Positions 1 to 8,145 of a stretch of DNA of 64,000 bases are shown one piece after another. This DNA comes from JAUSIF01 sp963711595 (GTDB lineage: Bacteria > Pseudomonadota > Alphaproteobacteria > Rhizobiales > Xanthobacteraceae), in contig CAVQER010000010.1 of NCBI GenBank assembly GCA_963711595.1, forward strand, positions 248,001-312,000, read 5' to 3'. The translations under genes were made by a program, and so were the position numbers. The notes below the pieces were generated by a model. The model was not told the DNA's origin. It saw nothing but the letters and a program-made list of their open reading frames with translations, and searched no databases. Within the stretch, counting starts at the first letter, position 1. Each line of letters opens with the position of its first letter.

Positions 1-604
1 CCCAATCCTCGCGAAACACTTCCCTTGTGTGCTCCGGCACGACCAAGACCGTCGTCATGCCAAGGCGATGGGGCACCTCGAGATTGCGGGCAAGATCTTC
101 GAACATGGCCGCGCGCCCTGGATTGACTCCGTGCTGTGCAAGAAATCGATCGTAAACCTGCGGCAAGGGTTTCGGATCGAGTTCGGCCGCAACGATGTCG
201 AATACGTCCTCGAAGTGCGTATCGATCGCCAGCCGCCTCATCACGGCGTCAGCGTGCTTTCGCGTGCCGTTGGTGAGTATGAGCTTGCGCCCGGTGAGCT
301 TTTCCAAGACGTCGCCGAGCGCGACATTGGGTTCGAGCGGGGAATGGTCGATCTCGTGCACGAACTCGAGAAACTCGTCCGGCTTCAAGCCATGCTCGAT
401 CATCAGCCCGCGCATCGAGGTCCCATAGCGGCGGTAGTAATCCTTCTGAACGCGAAACGCCTCCTCGTGCGCGACCCTGAGAAAATTTGCGATGTAGTCG
501 CGGATGCGGTCATCTACCTGCTGCCACAGGTTCAGGTGATGCGGGTAGAGCGTGTTGTCGAGATCGAACACCCAGGTATCGATCTCGCGAAAGTCGCGCG
601 GCAT
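1..604 (-). CDS. HAD-family pyrimidine 5'-nucleotidase (partial, C-terminus off the left edge)
   Basis: Read on the minus strand from the ATG at 604-602, the first 201 residues are visible and no stop occurs before the edge. HAD motif I is FDLDNTLYP at residues 13-21. A helical cap follows, then motif II LILTNGT near residue 110, the conserved lysine in DPKPLPQVY, and motif IV MFEDLARNLE. The Asn-Thr after the catalytic Asp pair and the Tyr-Pro that follows are typical of the pyrimidine 5'-nucleotidase (SDT1-like) branch, which dephosphorylates UMP/CMP-like nucleotides in the cytosol. Family length is about 230-250 aa, so roughly 30-50 residues are missing. It is the distal gene of the argB row, 7 bp after the DUF1036 gene. 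The exact substrate is inferred from the family. Confidence 0.85.
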   Translation of the reverse strand, partial: MPRDFREIDTWVFDLDNTLYPHHLNLWQQVDDRIRDYIANFLRVAHEEAFRVQKDYYRRYGTSMRGLMIEHGLKPDEFLEFVHEIDHSPLEPNVALGDVLEKLTGRKLILTNGTRKHADAVMRRLAIDTHFEDVFDIVAAELDPKPLPQVYDRFLAQHGVNPGRAAMFEDLARNLEVPHRLGMTTVLVVPEHTREVFREDW

Positions 605-611
605 GAATCTC

Positions 612-1610
612 CTACGGCTCGCGGAAGCGCAGCGTCGCACCGCGCCGGCCCCCGAGCTCCACCATTGCAAATCCCTGCACGGTCAGGCCGCGCGCATCGC
701 AATCGTTGTGCTCGCGGATCTCGAAGCGCGTATTGCGTACGCAGAGCTTCGTCGCTCCGCCCCACGCAAGTGACATCCCTTTGCGTTCGATGACCGCTCC
801 GGCTTGGTCGATAGCTTCAGCAAAGCTGAACAAGCGTGGAGGTTCGCGGCGTTGTACGCTCGGCCGCACGCACGCGCCCGGCTCGACGCGCCACCAGCCA
901 CGCGCGACAATGCCGCCTTCTTCTTCGACGCCGAGCGCAGCCATGACCGTGTACGGGGTCTGATTGCACCACAGCAATCCGGGGCCTTCAGCCTCGCGAA
1001 CTGCGTCCACAAGAAGATCGAGAAGATTAGGGGAAGTAGCTGTTTCAGCAGGCAGGTTACGCTCGCGCAGGAATAGCCCGGTTGCGGCGTCCGTGCGTCT
1101 GCCGGCGACACCATCGATCGGTTCGGCATCGTACCCCGCGAGCGCAAGGAGGCGTTGAACTGCCGCCAAACGAGCCTGGTCCGGACCATAATCGGCCGGC
1201 TCGGCAAGGTAGACCGCGGTGCCGTTGTCGCTCGCGCGCGGACTCATCTGACCGAACGCCACCAAGCGTTGTTTGTCGTTGGCGCAGCGACGCGCGCCAG
1301 CGATGAGAAACTCTCCTTCGCCGACGCACAGTTCGCTTTCTGACGCATGCAGCGGCTTCACGGGGCCGTACAGCGGAAGCGTGCGCGCATGCACGAAAAG
1401 GCGGTCGGTCGTCAGATCGCCGCGCAGAACAGTCCTGCACGCCCCGGGATCGACCCGAAACCACCCGCGCGTCGCCGTCACACCTTGTTCCTCGATACCA
1501 ATCGCGCTTTCGACGATGAAGCTCGTGCGATTACAGACCTCGAGATCGGCGCGGGCAGGGGACGCGAACGCGGCGAGGGCAAGCGCGAACGCTGTCGGCA
1601 GAATGCGCAT
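612..1610 (-). CDS. DUF1036 domain protein with two repeats and a peptidoglycan-binding-like centre
   Basis: This 332-residue protein begins with a clear Sec signal peptide ending in SPARA (about residue 21), so it is probably periplasmic. Two similar modules follow, at about residues 22-120 and 215-320. Each begins with a CNxT box, then a GIEE segment and a RGW(F/W)RVxPGAC motif typical of DUF1036. Between them lies a short helical stretch (LLALAGYDAEPIDG and onward) resembling a peptidoglycan-binding fold. The start codon overlaps the argB stop by one base (TGATG), so it is translationally coupled to argB. The function of DUF1036 proteins is unknown to me. Confidence 0.85.
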   Translation of the reverse strand: MRILPTAFALALAAFASPARADLEVCNRTSFIVESAIGIEEQGVTATRGWFRVDPGACRTVLRGDLTTDRLFVHARTLPLYGPVKPLHASESELCVGEGEFLIAGARRCANDKQRLVAFGQMSPRASDNGTAVYLAEPADYGPDQARLAAVQRLLALAGYDAEPIDGVAGRRTDAATGLFLRERNLPAETATSPNLLDLLVDAVREAEGPGLLWCNQTPYTVMAALGVEEEGGIVARGWWRVEPGACVRPSVQRREPPRLFSFAEAIDQAGAVIERKGMSLAWGGATKLCVRNTRFEIREHNDCDARGLTVQGFAMVELGGRRGATLRFREP

Positions 1611-2530
1611 CAGCGGTGGATCAGCGTTCCCGCACCGAGGTCGGTGAGAAGTTCGAGCAGGACGGCATGCTGTACCTGGCCGTCAAGGATCACGACGCCC
1701 TCGACACCCTGGTCCAGCGCCTGAATGCAGGTCTCGACCTTCGGGATCATTCCGCCCGAGATCGTTCCGTCGGCGATCAGCTTGCGCGCGTCCTTCAGCG
1801 AAAGCTCTTTGATGAGCTTTTTCGATTTGTCGAGCACGCCGGGAACGTCGGTGAGCAGCAGCAGCCGCTTGGCCTTCAATGCGCCCGCGATCGCGCCGGC
1901 GAAGGTATCCGCGTTGACATTGAACGTGCCGCCCTTCTCGCCGGAAGCAACAGGGGCGAGCACAGGAATCAGCTCGCGGCCAAGGATTTGGTCGAGCACC
2001 ATCGTGTCGACTTTCACTGGCTCACCGACATAGCCGAGGTCGATCGCCTTCTCGATGTTCGATCCGGGATCGGCGACCTTGCGTGTAACTTTCTTTGCAA
2101 GGACCATGTTGCCGTCCTTGCCGCAGAGTCCGACGGCGCGTCCGCCTGCCTCGTTGATGAATCCGACGATCTGCTTGTTGATCGAGCCGCACAGCACCAT
2201 TTCGACGATTTCGACAGTTGCGGCGTCGGTCACACGCAGCCCGCCCCTGAACTCGGATTTGATCCCGAGTTTCTCGAGCATGGCGCCGATCTGCGGTCCG
2301 CCGCCGTGCACGACGACCGGATTGATCGCGGTTTGCTCGAGCAGAACGACGTCCTTGGCGAAGTTGCGGGCCGTTGCCTCATCGCCCATCGCGTGGCCGC
2401 CGTACTTCACCACGACGATCTCATCGTCGTAGCGCTGCATGTGCGGCAGCGCTTCCGACAGCACGCGCGCCTGCAGCAGCGCTTCCGCGATCTCGGGCTT
2501 CAGCTCGGTCTTCGGATCGGATTTAGCCAT
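1610..2530 (-). CDS. argB: Acetylglutamate kinase
   Basis: ArgB phosphorylates N-acetylglutamate with ATP, the second step of arginine synthesis in the cytosol. The 306-residue length matches the family. The N-terminal nucleotide site VVKYGGHAM (about residues 40-48), the substrate loop VVHGGGPQI (about 73-81), the NVNADTFAGAIA segment and LLLLTDVPGV are all present, and the lysine of KYGG is the expected catalytic residue. The long N-terminal helix and the arginine-responsive family type suggest feedback inhibition, which is inferred. It sits 66 bp after engB in the usual alphaproteobacterial order; argD and argF lie elsewhere at 28.4-30.6 kb. Confidence 0.97.
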   Translation of the reverse strand: MAKSDPKTELKPEIAEALLQARVLSEALPHMQRYDDEIVVVKYGGHAMGDEATARNFAKDVVLLEQTAINPVVVHGGGPQIGAMLEKLGIKSEFRGGLRVTDAATVEIVEMVLCGSINKQIVGFINEAGGRAVGLCGKDGNMVLAKKVTRKVADPGSNIEKAIDLGYVGEPVKVDTMVLDQILGRELIPVLAPVASGEKGGTFNVNADTFAGAIAGALKAKRLLLLTDVPGVLDKSKKLIKELSLKDARKLIADGTISGGMIPKVETCIQALDQGVEGVVILDGQVQHAVLLELLTDLGAGTLIHR

Positions 2531-2596
2531 GGAATCGTTCGCGCTCGCACGATGGGACGCGCACTTCTAGCCGAAGCTTGGCGCTGCCTCAAACGG

Positions 2597-3253
2597 CTAT
2601 TGGCTCTGGCGCTCAGCGAAAACGCGCGCGATCGCGGCACGCAACTCCGGCAAACCCGCACCCGTGCGAGATGAGGTGGGAAACACGACCGGAAACGCGG
2701 CGTGGCGCCGCGCGATGCCGGCCGTCGCGGCGTCCACGCTCTCTGCAAGCGCGGCAGGCTTAGGTTCGTCGGCCTTGGTTAAGACGATTCCGTAGCTGAC
2801 CGCGGCCTTGTCCAGGCGCGTCATCACCTCTTCGTCCACTTCCTTCAGGCCGTGGCGGCTGTCGATCAGCACGAATACGCGCGCGAGATTCGCACGGCCC
2901 GCGAGGTAGGCGCTGACGAGGCCTGTCCAGGCAGTCACCTTTTCGCGCGGCGCGCGGGCATATCCATAGCCCGGCAGGTCGGTCAGCAGCAGCCCCGCAC
3001 CGCTTTCGAAAAAGTTGATCTCCTGTGTGCGACCCGGGGTGCCGGAAACGCGCGCGAGCGCATTCCGGGAAGTGAGCGCGTTCACCAGGCTCGATTTGCC
3101 CACGTTCGAACGCCCGGCGAAGGCGACCTCGATGCCCTGCATCGTTGGCAGCGATTCGACTGATCCGGCGCCCGCAACGAAGCGCCACTCGCGCGCAAAG
3201 AGCTTGCGGCCGGTCTCGATTTCCGCGGGCGAGAACGCCGCGTCCGCGCTCAA
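2597..3253 (-). CDS. engB: Ribosome biogenesis GTP-binding protein YihA/YsxC
   Basis: EngB is a small GTPase needed for large ribosomal subunit assembly. G1 is GRSNVGKSS, G2 lies around TPGRTQ, G3 is DLPGYG and G4 is TKAD, all in family order. I place the start at the TTG at 3253-3251. It overlaps the stop of the upstream ABC-F gene (TTGA) and has GAGGAG eight bases before it. An ATG at 3292 is in frame but would extend the protein 13 residues into the ABC-F gene without a better ribosome site. From the TTG the protein is 218 aa, close to the family norm. Overlap of stop and start implies coupled translation. Confidence 0.93.
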   Translation of the reverse strand: MSADAAFSPAEIETGRKLFAREWRFVAGAGSVESLPTMQGIEVAFAGRSNVGKSSLVNALTSRNALARVSGTPGRTQEINFFESGAGLLLTDLPGYGYARAPREKVTAWTGLVSAYLAGRANLARVFVLIDSRHGLKEVDEEVMTRLDKAAVSYGIVLTKADEPKPAALAESVDAATAGIARRHAAFPVVFPTSSRTGAGLPELRAAIARVFAERQSQ

Positions 3254-5115
3254 GCGCTCAACTCCTCGCGCCGCGCGCTCGCGGCGAGCCATTCTTCCTC
3301 CGCCTGCGCGAGCCGGTCGGATTTCCGCGCTCGATCTCGGCCGAGTTGCGCGATCTTTGCAGCGTTGCCCGAGAGCGAGGTGGAGTCGGCGAGCTTGATG
3401 TCGATCTCGGCGATTTCCTTTTCCAGCTTCTCGATCTCGCTTTCCAGTGCCGCGATCCGCTTGCGCAACGGCCCGAGCTCCGAGCGCTTTGCCGCTCCGC
3501 GCTGCTTTTCGTCGGCAGGGGCCGCGCGACCGCCCATGCGTTGCGCGCCGGCGCGCCCCAAGACGTCACGGCGATATTGGTCGATGTCCCCTTCGTATGG
3601 CCGCACGGTGCCGTTTGCGACCAGCCAAAGCCGCTCGGCGCAGGCGTCCAGCAGATGGCGGTCGTGCGTGACGAGGAGGACCGCCCCCTCATATTCGTTC
3701 ACCGCCTCGATGAGCGCCTCGCGCGCTTCGATATCGAGGTGGTTGGTGGGCTCGTCGAGGATCAGGAGATGCGGACCGCGGAACGCCGCGAGGCCGAGCA
3801 GCAATCGTGCTTTCTCGCCTCCGGACAGGGAGACGACCTTCGTGTCGGCGGCTGCGCCGGAAAATCCCATCTCCGCCGCGCGTGAGCGCACCTTCGGCTC
3901 CGGCGCGCTGGGCATGAGACGGCGCACGTGCTCGTACGGCGACTCATCGGCATGCAATTCGTCGAGCTGGTGCTGTGCGAAATAGGCGACCTCGAGCTTG
4001 GATGCGCGCACCATCCGGCCGCGTTCCGGCTTCAACCGCTCGGCCAGCAGCTTCGCAAAGGTCGATTTGCCGTTTCCGTTCGGGCCGAGCAGGGCGATGC
4101 GGTCGTCGTCGTCGATGCGCAGATCGAGCCCGCCCAGCACCGGCCTGTCCGGTTCGTAACCGACTGCGATGCCGTCGAGCACGATGATCGGCGGCGACAG
4201 CTGCTTGTCGGGCGAGCGGATCGAGATCGCAGCCGGGGCTTCGCCGGGCGGTGCTGCGATCGGCTCCATTTTTTCCAGGGCCTTCAGGCGCGACTGCGCC
4301 TGTCGCGCCTTGGATGCCTTGGCGCGGAAGCGATTCACGAAGTCCATCATGTGTGCGCGCTTGGCTTCCTGCCGTTCGCGTGCGCGCTGATTGACCACCA
4401 GTTGCTCCCGCCGCTGCCGATCAAACTGCGAGAAGCCGCCGCGATAGAGCTTCAGCTTCCGTTCCTCGAAATGCAGGATGAACGAGACGGAGGTATCGAG
4501 CAGGTCGCGGTCGTGGCTGATCAGCAAGATTGTCCGCGGATAGCGCGCGATGAAGTCCTGCAGCCAAAGGGTGCCTTCGAGGTCGAGATAGTTCGTCGGC
4601 TCGTCGAGGAGAAGCAGATCGGGCTCGGCGAAGAGGAGGGCGGCGAGCGCAACGCGCATGCGCCAGCCGCCGGAAAACTCCGCGCACGGCCGCTGTTGCG
4701 CCACTTCGTCAAAACCAAGTCCGGCGAGTATGCGCGCGGCACGCGCCGGAGCGGAATGCGCGTCGATGTCGACGAGCCGGTGCTCGATCTCGGCGATGCG
4801 CAACGGATCGTTTGCGGTTTCCCGCTCCGCGATCAGCGCGGCCCGCTCGGTGTCCGCCGCGAGTACGATCTCGATGAGCGATTCCGGCCCGCCGGGCGCT
4901 TCCTGCGCGACGCGGCCGATGCGCGCGCGCGTGGGTACGCGAATGCGGCCTGTTTCCGTATCAAACTCGCCCGCGATCGCGTGAAACAGCGTCGTCTTGC
5001 CGGTGCCGTTGCGCCCGACCACGCCGACACGCGCGCGGTCCGGGATCGACACGGAGGCGTGTTCGAGCAGGAGCTTGCCTGCGATGCGCAACGAGATGTC
5101 GTCGAGAACGATCAT
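3250..5115 (-). CDS. ABC-F family ATPase (Uup/YheS-like)
   Basis: This 621-residue soluble protein has two ABC domains and no membrane segments, the mark of ABC-F ribosome-associated factors. Domain 1 has Walker A GRNGTGKTT (about residue 35), signature EFSGGWRMR and Walker B LLLLDEPTNYLD. A charged linker follows (about residues 240-290). Domain 2 has GPNGNGKST, signature LSGGEKARLLLGLA and LLILDEPTNHLD. The C-terminus is a lysine/glutamate-rich coiled coil (about 545-620). It lies between yidC and engB, which are normally neighbours, so it looks like an insertion into a conserved row. A translation-factor role is inferred from the family; whether it is Uup-like or YheS-like I cannot decide. 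Confidence 0.92.
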   Translation of the reverse strand: MIVLDDISLRIAGKLLLEHASVSIPDRARVGVVGRNGTGKTTLFHAIAGEFDTETGRIRVPTRARIGRVAQEAPGGPESLIEIVLAADTERAALIAERETANDPLRIAEIEHRLVDIDAHSAPARAARILAGLGFDEVAQQRPCAEFSGGWRMRVALAALLFAEPDLLLLDEPTNYLDLEGTLWLQDFIARYPRTILLISHDRDLLDTSVSFILHFEERKLKLYRGGFSQFDRQRREQLVVNQRARERQEAKRAHMMDFVNRFRAKASKARQAQSRLKALEKMEPIAAPPGEAPAAISIRSPDKQLSPPIIVLDGIAVGYEPDRPVLGGLDLRIDDDDRIALLGPNGNGKSTFAKLLAERLKPERGRMVRASKLEVAYFAQHQLDELHADESPYEHVRRLMPSAPEPKVRSRAAEMGFSGAAADTKVVSLSGGEKARLLLGLAAFRGPHLLILDEPTNHLDIEAREALIEAVNEYEGAVLLVTHDRHLLDACAERLWLVANGTVRPYEGDIDQYRRDVLGRAGAQRMGGRAAPADEKQRGAAKRSELGPLRKRIAALESEIEKLEKEIAEIDIKLADSTSLSGNAAKIAQLGRDRARKSDRLAQAEEEWLAASARREELSA

Positions 5116-5198
5116 GCGCGCCTTTTCGCAGGCGCCACGAAAGAGGGCAAGGCCGCGAGGAAATTGCTCAGCAAGAACGGCTTCTGCCGAACAAATCC

Positions 5199-7139
5199 TT
5201 ATTCGTTTGCGTCTTCTTTTTCTTTGTCAGACTCTTGCTTCTCTTTCTTGTGCTCTTCCTTCGACTTCGGCTTCTTGGCGTCCTCTTTGCTCTTCACTTC
5301 GTCCTTTTTCGGGTCATTCTCCCCCTTCTTCGGGAACATGCCTTTGAAATTGTCCCAAAGTTCAATTTTGACTCCGTGTCGCCGCATGATTGCGCCCTGC
5401 TGGAGCACCGAGAGCGTGTTGTTCCAGGCCCAGTAGATCACGAGCCCCGCAGGGAACGACCCAAGCAGGAACGTGAAGAACACCGGCATCCAGTCGAAGA
5501 TCATCTTCTGCGTAGGATCGGGCGGCGCAGGGTTCATCTTCATCTGCACGAACATCGTCACGCCCATGATCAGCGGCCAGACGCCAAGCATGAGGAAAGG
5601 CCCAAGCACGGGTACGATCGAGGGATCCCACGGGATCAGGCCGAACAGATTGAAGATGGTCGTCGGATCCGGGGCTGAAAGGTCCTTGATCCAGCCGAAG
5701 AAGGGCGCGTGACGCATCTCGATCGTGACGAACAGCACCTTATAGAGAGCGAAGAACACAGGGATCTGCACGACGATCGGCAGACAGCCGGACAGCGGAT
5801 TGATCTTCTCCTGCTTGTAGAGCTCCATCATCGCCTGTTGCTGCTTGACCTTGTCGTCCGGGAAGCGGTCGCGGATTGCGAGCATCTGCGGCTGCACGGC
5901 CTTCATGCGCGCCATCGAGGCATAGGACTTGTTCGCAAGCGGGAAGAAAAAGATCTTGATGATCACGGTGACGATAAGAATCGCGACGCCGAAATTGGCC
6001 GTGAGGCGGAAGAAGTAGTCGAGCGCAAAGAACAGCGGCTTGGTTATGAAGTAGAACCAGCCCCAATCGATCAGCAGCTCGAAATTCTTGATGCCGTGCA
6101 GCTTCTCGTAGCCGTCGACGACCGCGACTTCCTTGGCGCCGGCGAACAGTCGCGACTGCACCGTGGTCTTGCCGCCGGGCGCGACCGTCGTCGCGTCGAG
6201 CAGGTAATCGGTCTGGTAGGTATCTACAGTGCCGACTTTCGAAGAAGCGAACCGCCCTTGCAGGTTTGCCGTCTGATCGGGAACGAGGGTCGCGGCCCAA
6301 TACTTGTCGGTAATGCCAAGCCAGCCGCCCGTCGACTTCACGACCCGCGGCGGTTCGCCCTGAATCGAGCTGTAGCTGATCTCGTGAAGCTTACCGTCGC
6401 CGAGCACGCCGACGAGGCCTTCATGCAAAATGTAGAAGCCCTCCACCTTCGGCGTGCCGTGGCGCGAGACGAGTCCGTACCCGTAGATCGTCGCGGCGCT
6501 TCCGCCGGTGTTCTCCACCTCGTCGGCCAGCGTGAACATGTAATTGTTGTCGACGGTGATCGTGCGGCGGAATTGCAAACCGTCGCCGTTGTTCCAGTTG
6601 AGAACGAGCGGGCTGCTCGGTGTCAGCGGCCCAGGGGTGGCCGCGGTCCAGACCGTGTCTGTTCCCGGTAGCTTGAGGCTGGCGTTCGCTGGAGCGACCC
6701 AGCCGAATTCCGCGTAGAAGGGATGCGCGCTGCCGGACGGCGAGAGCAAAACGATGTTCGGGCTCTTCGGATCGACCGTCTCGCGATAATCCTTCAATGC
6801 GACGTCGTCGATGCGGGCGCCGCGCAACGCAATCGAGCCGCGCAGGCGGGGCGTGTCGATCGCAATGCGGGGTGCGGCTGCGAGAACGTCTTCCCGTGTG
6901 GTGACGCCGGGACGAGCCATCGGCGCGCCGGGCGTCGGCGCAGCGCCGGGCACCGGGCGTCCATCGGGTCCCGGCGTGGGCGCGCCACCGGGTTGAGTCT
7001 GCTGCGATTGCGTCTGCTTCTGCGCTTCCTGCGTGGTCTTTTGTTTTTCGAGCTGCGGGATGCCGACGAAATACTGCCAGGCGATCAGCACGACCACCGA
7101 GAGCAGGATCGCGAGAATGGTGTTGCGGTTGTCTTCCAT
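5199..7139 (-). CDS. yidC: Membrane protein insertase YidC
   Basis: YidC inserts and folds inner-membrane proteins with or without SecYEG. The 646 residues comprise an N-terminal signal-anchor (about 6-24), a Gln/Pro/Gly-rich linker, a large periplasmic beta domain (about 90-370) and the conserved membrane core with ITVIIKIFFFPLANKSYASM, the cytoplasmic hairpin and NPLSGCLPIVVQIPVF. The C-terminal 45 residues are almost all Lys, Glu, Asp and Ser, a basic/acidic tail that may touch ribosomes. GGAG lies seven bases before the ATG. It follows rnpA by 18 bp in the usual rpmH-rnpA-yidC row, although no yidD is seen between them. Confidence 0.97.
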   Translation of the reverse strand: MEDNRNTILAILLSVVVLIAWQYFVGIPQLEKQKTTQEAQKQTQSQQTQPGGAPTPGPDGRPVPGAAPTPGAPMARPGVTTREDVLAAAPRIAIDTPRLRGSIALRGARIDDVALKDYRETVDPKSPNIVLLSPSGSAHPFYAEFGWVAPANASLKLPGTDTVWTAATPGPLTPSSPLVLNWNNGDGLQFRRTITVDNNYMFTLADEVENTGGSAATIYGYGLVSRHGTPKVEGFYILHEGLVGVLGDGKLHEISYSSIQGEPPRVVKSTGGWLGITDKYWAATLVPDQTANLQGRFASSKVGTVDTYQTDYLLDATTVAPGGKTTVQSRLFAGAKEVAVVDGYEKLHGIKNFELLIDWGWFYFITKPLFFALDYFFRLTANFGVAILIVTVIIKIFFFPLANKSYASMARMKAVQPQMLAIRDRFPDDKVKQQQAMMELYKQEKINPLSGCLPIVVQIPVFFALYKVLFVTIEMRHAPFFGWIKDLSAPDPTTIFNLFGLIPWDPSIVPVLGPFLMLGVWPLIMGVTMFVQMKMNPAPPDPTQKMIFDWMPVFFTFLLGSFPAGLVIYWAWNNTLSVLQQGAIMRRHGVKIELWDNFKGMFPKKGENDPKKDEVKSKEDAKKPKSKEEHKKEKQESDKEKEDANE

Positions 7140-7157
7140 CGGAATCTCCGTCGCCCG

Positions 7158-7526
7158 CTAGGCCTTCGGCCCTGCAGAGCGGCCCGGGCCTTGCCCGGCC
7201 TTGTCGGCGTGGACGCGCACGATGGCTCGTTCGAGGTCGCGCAGCATGGCATCGAACGGCGCTACCAATGCGGCGCGCCTCGCTATCACTACATAGTCGA
7301 ACCCTTGGCGTCCCGCCCGCGTCACGACGTCATCGGCCGCCGACCGCAGTCGCCTGCGAATGCGATTGCGCTCCACGGCGTTGCCGGACTTCTTTGTGAC
7401 GGTCAACCCGACCCTCGGACTTCCGCGATCGCCGCGGTCTCGCGCCTGGACGAGAAAAGGTGTCGCATGCGCCCGCGCGCCGCCTGCCGCAGCGAGGAAA
7501 TCCGCGCGTCGTTTGAGGCGATCCAT
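7158..7526 (-). CDS. rnpA: Ribonuclease P protein component
   Basis: RnpA binds the RNase P RNA and helps mature tRNA 5' ends. The protein is 122 aa, as expected, and carries the RNA-binding RNR box in NAVERNRIRRRLR (about residues 62-74). The N-terminal LKRRADFLAA and the strand RVGLTVTKKSGNAV are also typical. It lies 21 bp after rpmH and 18 bp before yidC and would share the promoter upstream of rpmH. The extreme C-terminus is rich in Gly, Pro and Ala and looks disordered. Confidence 0.95.
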   Translation of the reverse strand: MDRLKRRADFLAAAGGARAHATPFLVQARDRGDRGSPRVGLTVTKKSGNAVERNRIRRRLRSAADDVVTRAGRQGFDYVVIARRAALVAPFDAMLRDLERAIVRVHADKAGQGPGRSAGPKA

Positions 7527-7547
7527 GGCCGCTGCGCGCAGCGATTC

Positions 7548-7682
7548 TCAGGCTGACAGGCGCTTGCGTCCGCGTGCGCGGCGGGCGGCGAGCACCTTTC
7601 GCCCGCTCTTCGTGCCCATCCGGGCACGGAAGCCATGGCGGCGCTTGCGGACGAGTTTGCTCGGTTGATAGGTCCGTTTCAC
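7548..7682 (-). CDS. rpmH: 50S ribosomal protein L34
   Basis: Reading the minus strand from a GTG at 7682-7680 gives a 44-residue basic protein that starts MKRTYQPSKLVRKRRHGF and ends RGRKRLSA before TGA. This is the full and typical L34 sequence. The GTG start is fixed because the conserved first residues M-K-R-T-Y begin there. It is first in the rpmH-rnpA-yidC row, and L34 lies near the exit-tunnel side of the large subunit. Confidence 0.96.
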   Translation of the reverse strand: MKRTYQPSKLVRKRRHGFRARMGTKSGRKVLAARRARGRKRLSA

Positions 7683-7758
7683 GGTCCGTATTCCGGAGTG
7701 ATTTCACTGGATGCGCCGACAAAACAAGGGGCTAGCGCCGCGCCTCGTCGGCTGGCGG

Positions 7759-7787
7759 CTTATATGAGCGCACCCCCATGAAGTCAA
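7759..7787 (-). promoter_or_regulatory. Sigma70-type promoter of rpmH-rnpA-yidC
   Basis: On the minus strand TTGACT (7787-7782) is followed by exactly 17 bases and then TATAAG (7764-7759). Both boxes match the vegetative consensus at five of six positions. It lies about 77 bases before the rpmH start. Confidence 0.7.
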
Positions 7788-8145
7788 TGAGATGGGCCCG
7801 CCGCGACGGCTCGAGAACCGCTCGCTCGTGTTCGGCGCGCCGTATCGTCGTGAAGGCGAGTCCGGTTGGCGAAATTGATCGAGAGGGTAAAGGAAGGTCG
7901 AACCCTGTGCGCGGGCGGCGGCAAGTAGACGCTCATCCCGCACTCGACAGAGTGGCAGGAACCGAGTGCCGGTGCGGGCCGTTTCGCCGACGCATGAGCG
8001 CGCCACAATCCTTTCTTATCTGCTGATAGCCGACGCCAACGCCGGCCAGGCGGCGCTTGGCGAGGTTTGACGAGGCCGCATGTGCGTCGCATCATGACTA
8101 CATGCGTCGCTTTGAGCGACGCAATCAGCCCACGGACAGCGTGTA
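7788..8145. other. Intergenic stretch with one near-perfect palindrome before the histidine kinase
   Basis: No convincing gene is seen in these 358 bases; the short open frames lack family resemblance. At 8103-8123 there is a perfect inverted repeat with arms TGCGTCGCT and AGCGACGCA around a 3-base centre, ending 22 bases before the kinase ATG. No T-run follows it, so it is more likely an operator or a leader hairpin than a terminator. Confidence 0.5.

Noticed and set aside
29..793. Long plus-strand open frame over the HAD gene
   Set aside because: It is antisense to a recognisable HAD 5'-nucleotidase on the minus strand and has no motif of its own; GC-rich codon use keeps the frame open.
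1616..2674. 352-codon plus-strand frame
   Set aside because: Fully antisense to argB, with histidine- and aspartate-rich composition typical of a shadow frame.
3928..5436. 502-codon plus-strand frame
   Set aside because: Antisense to the ABC-F gene; no family features.
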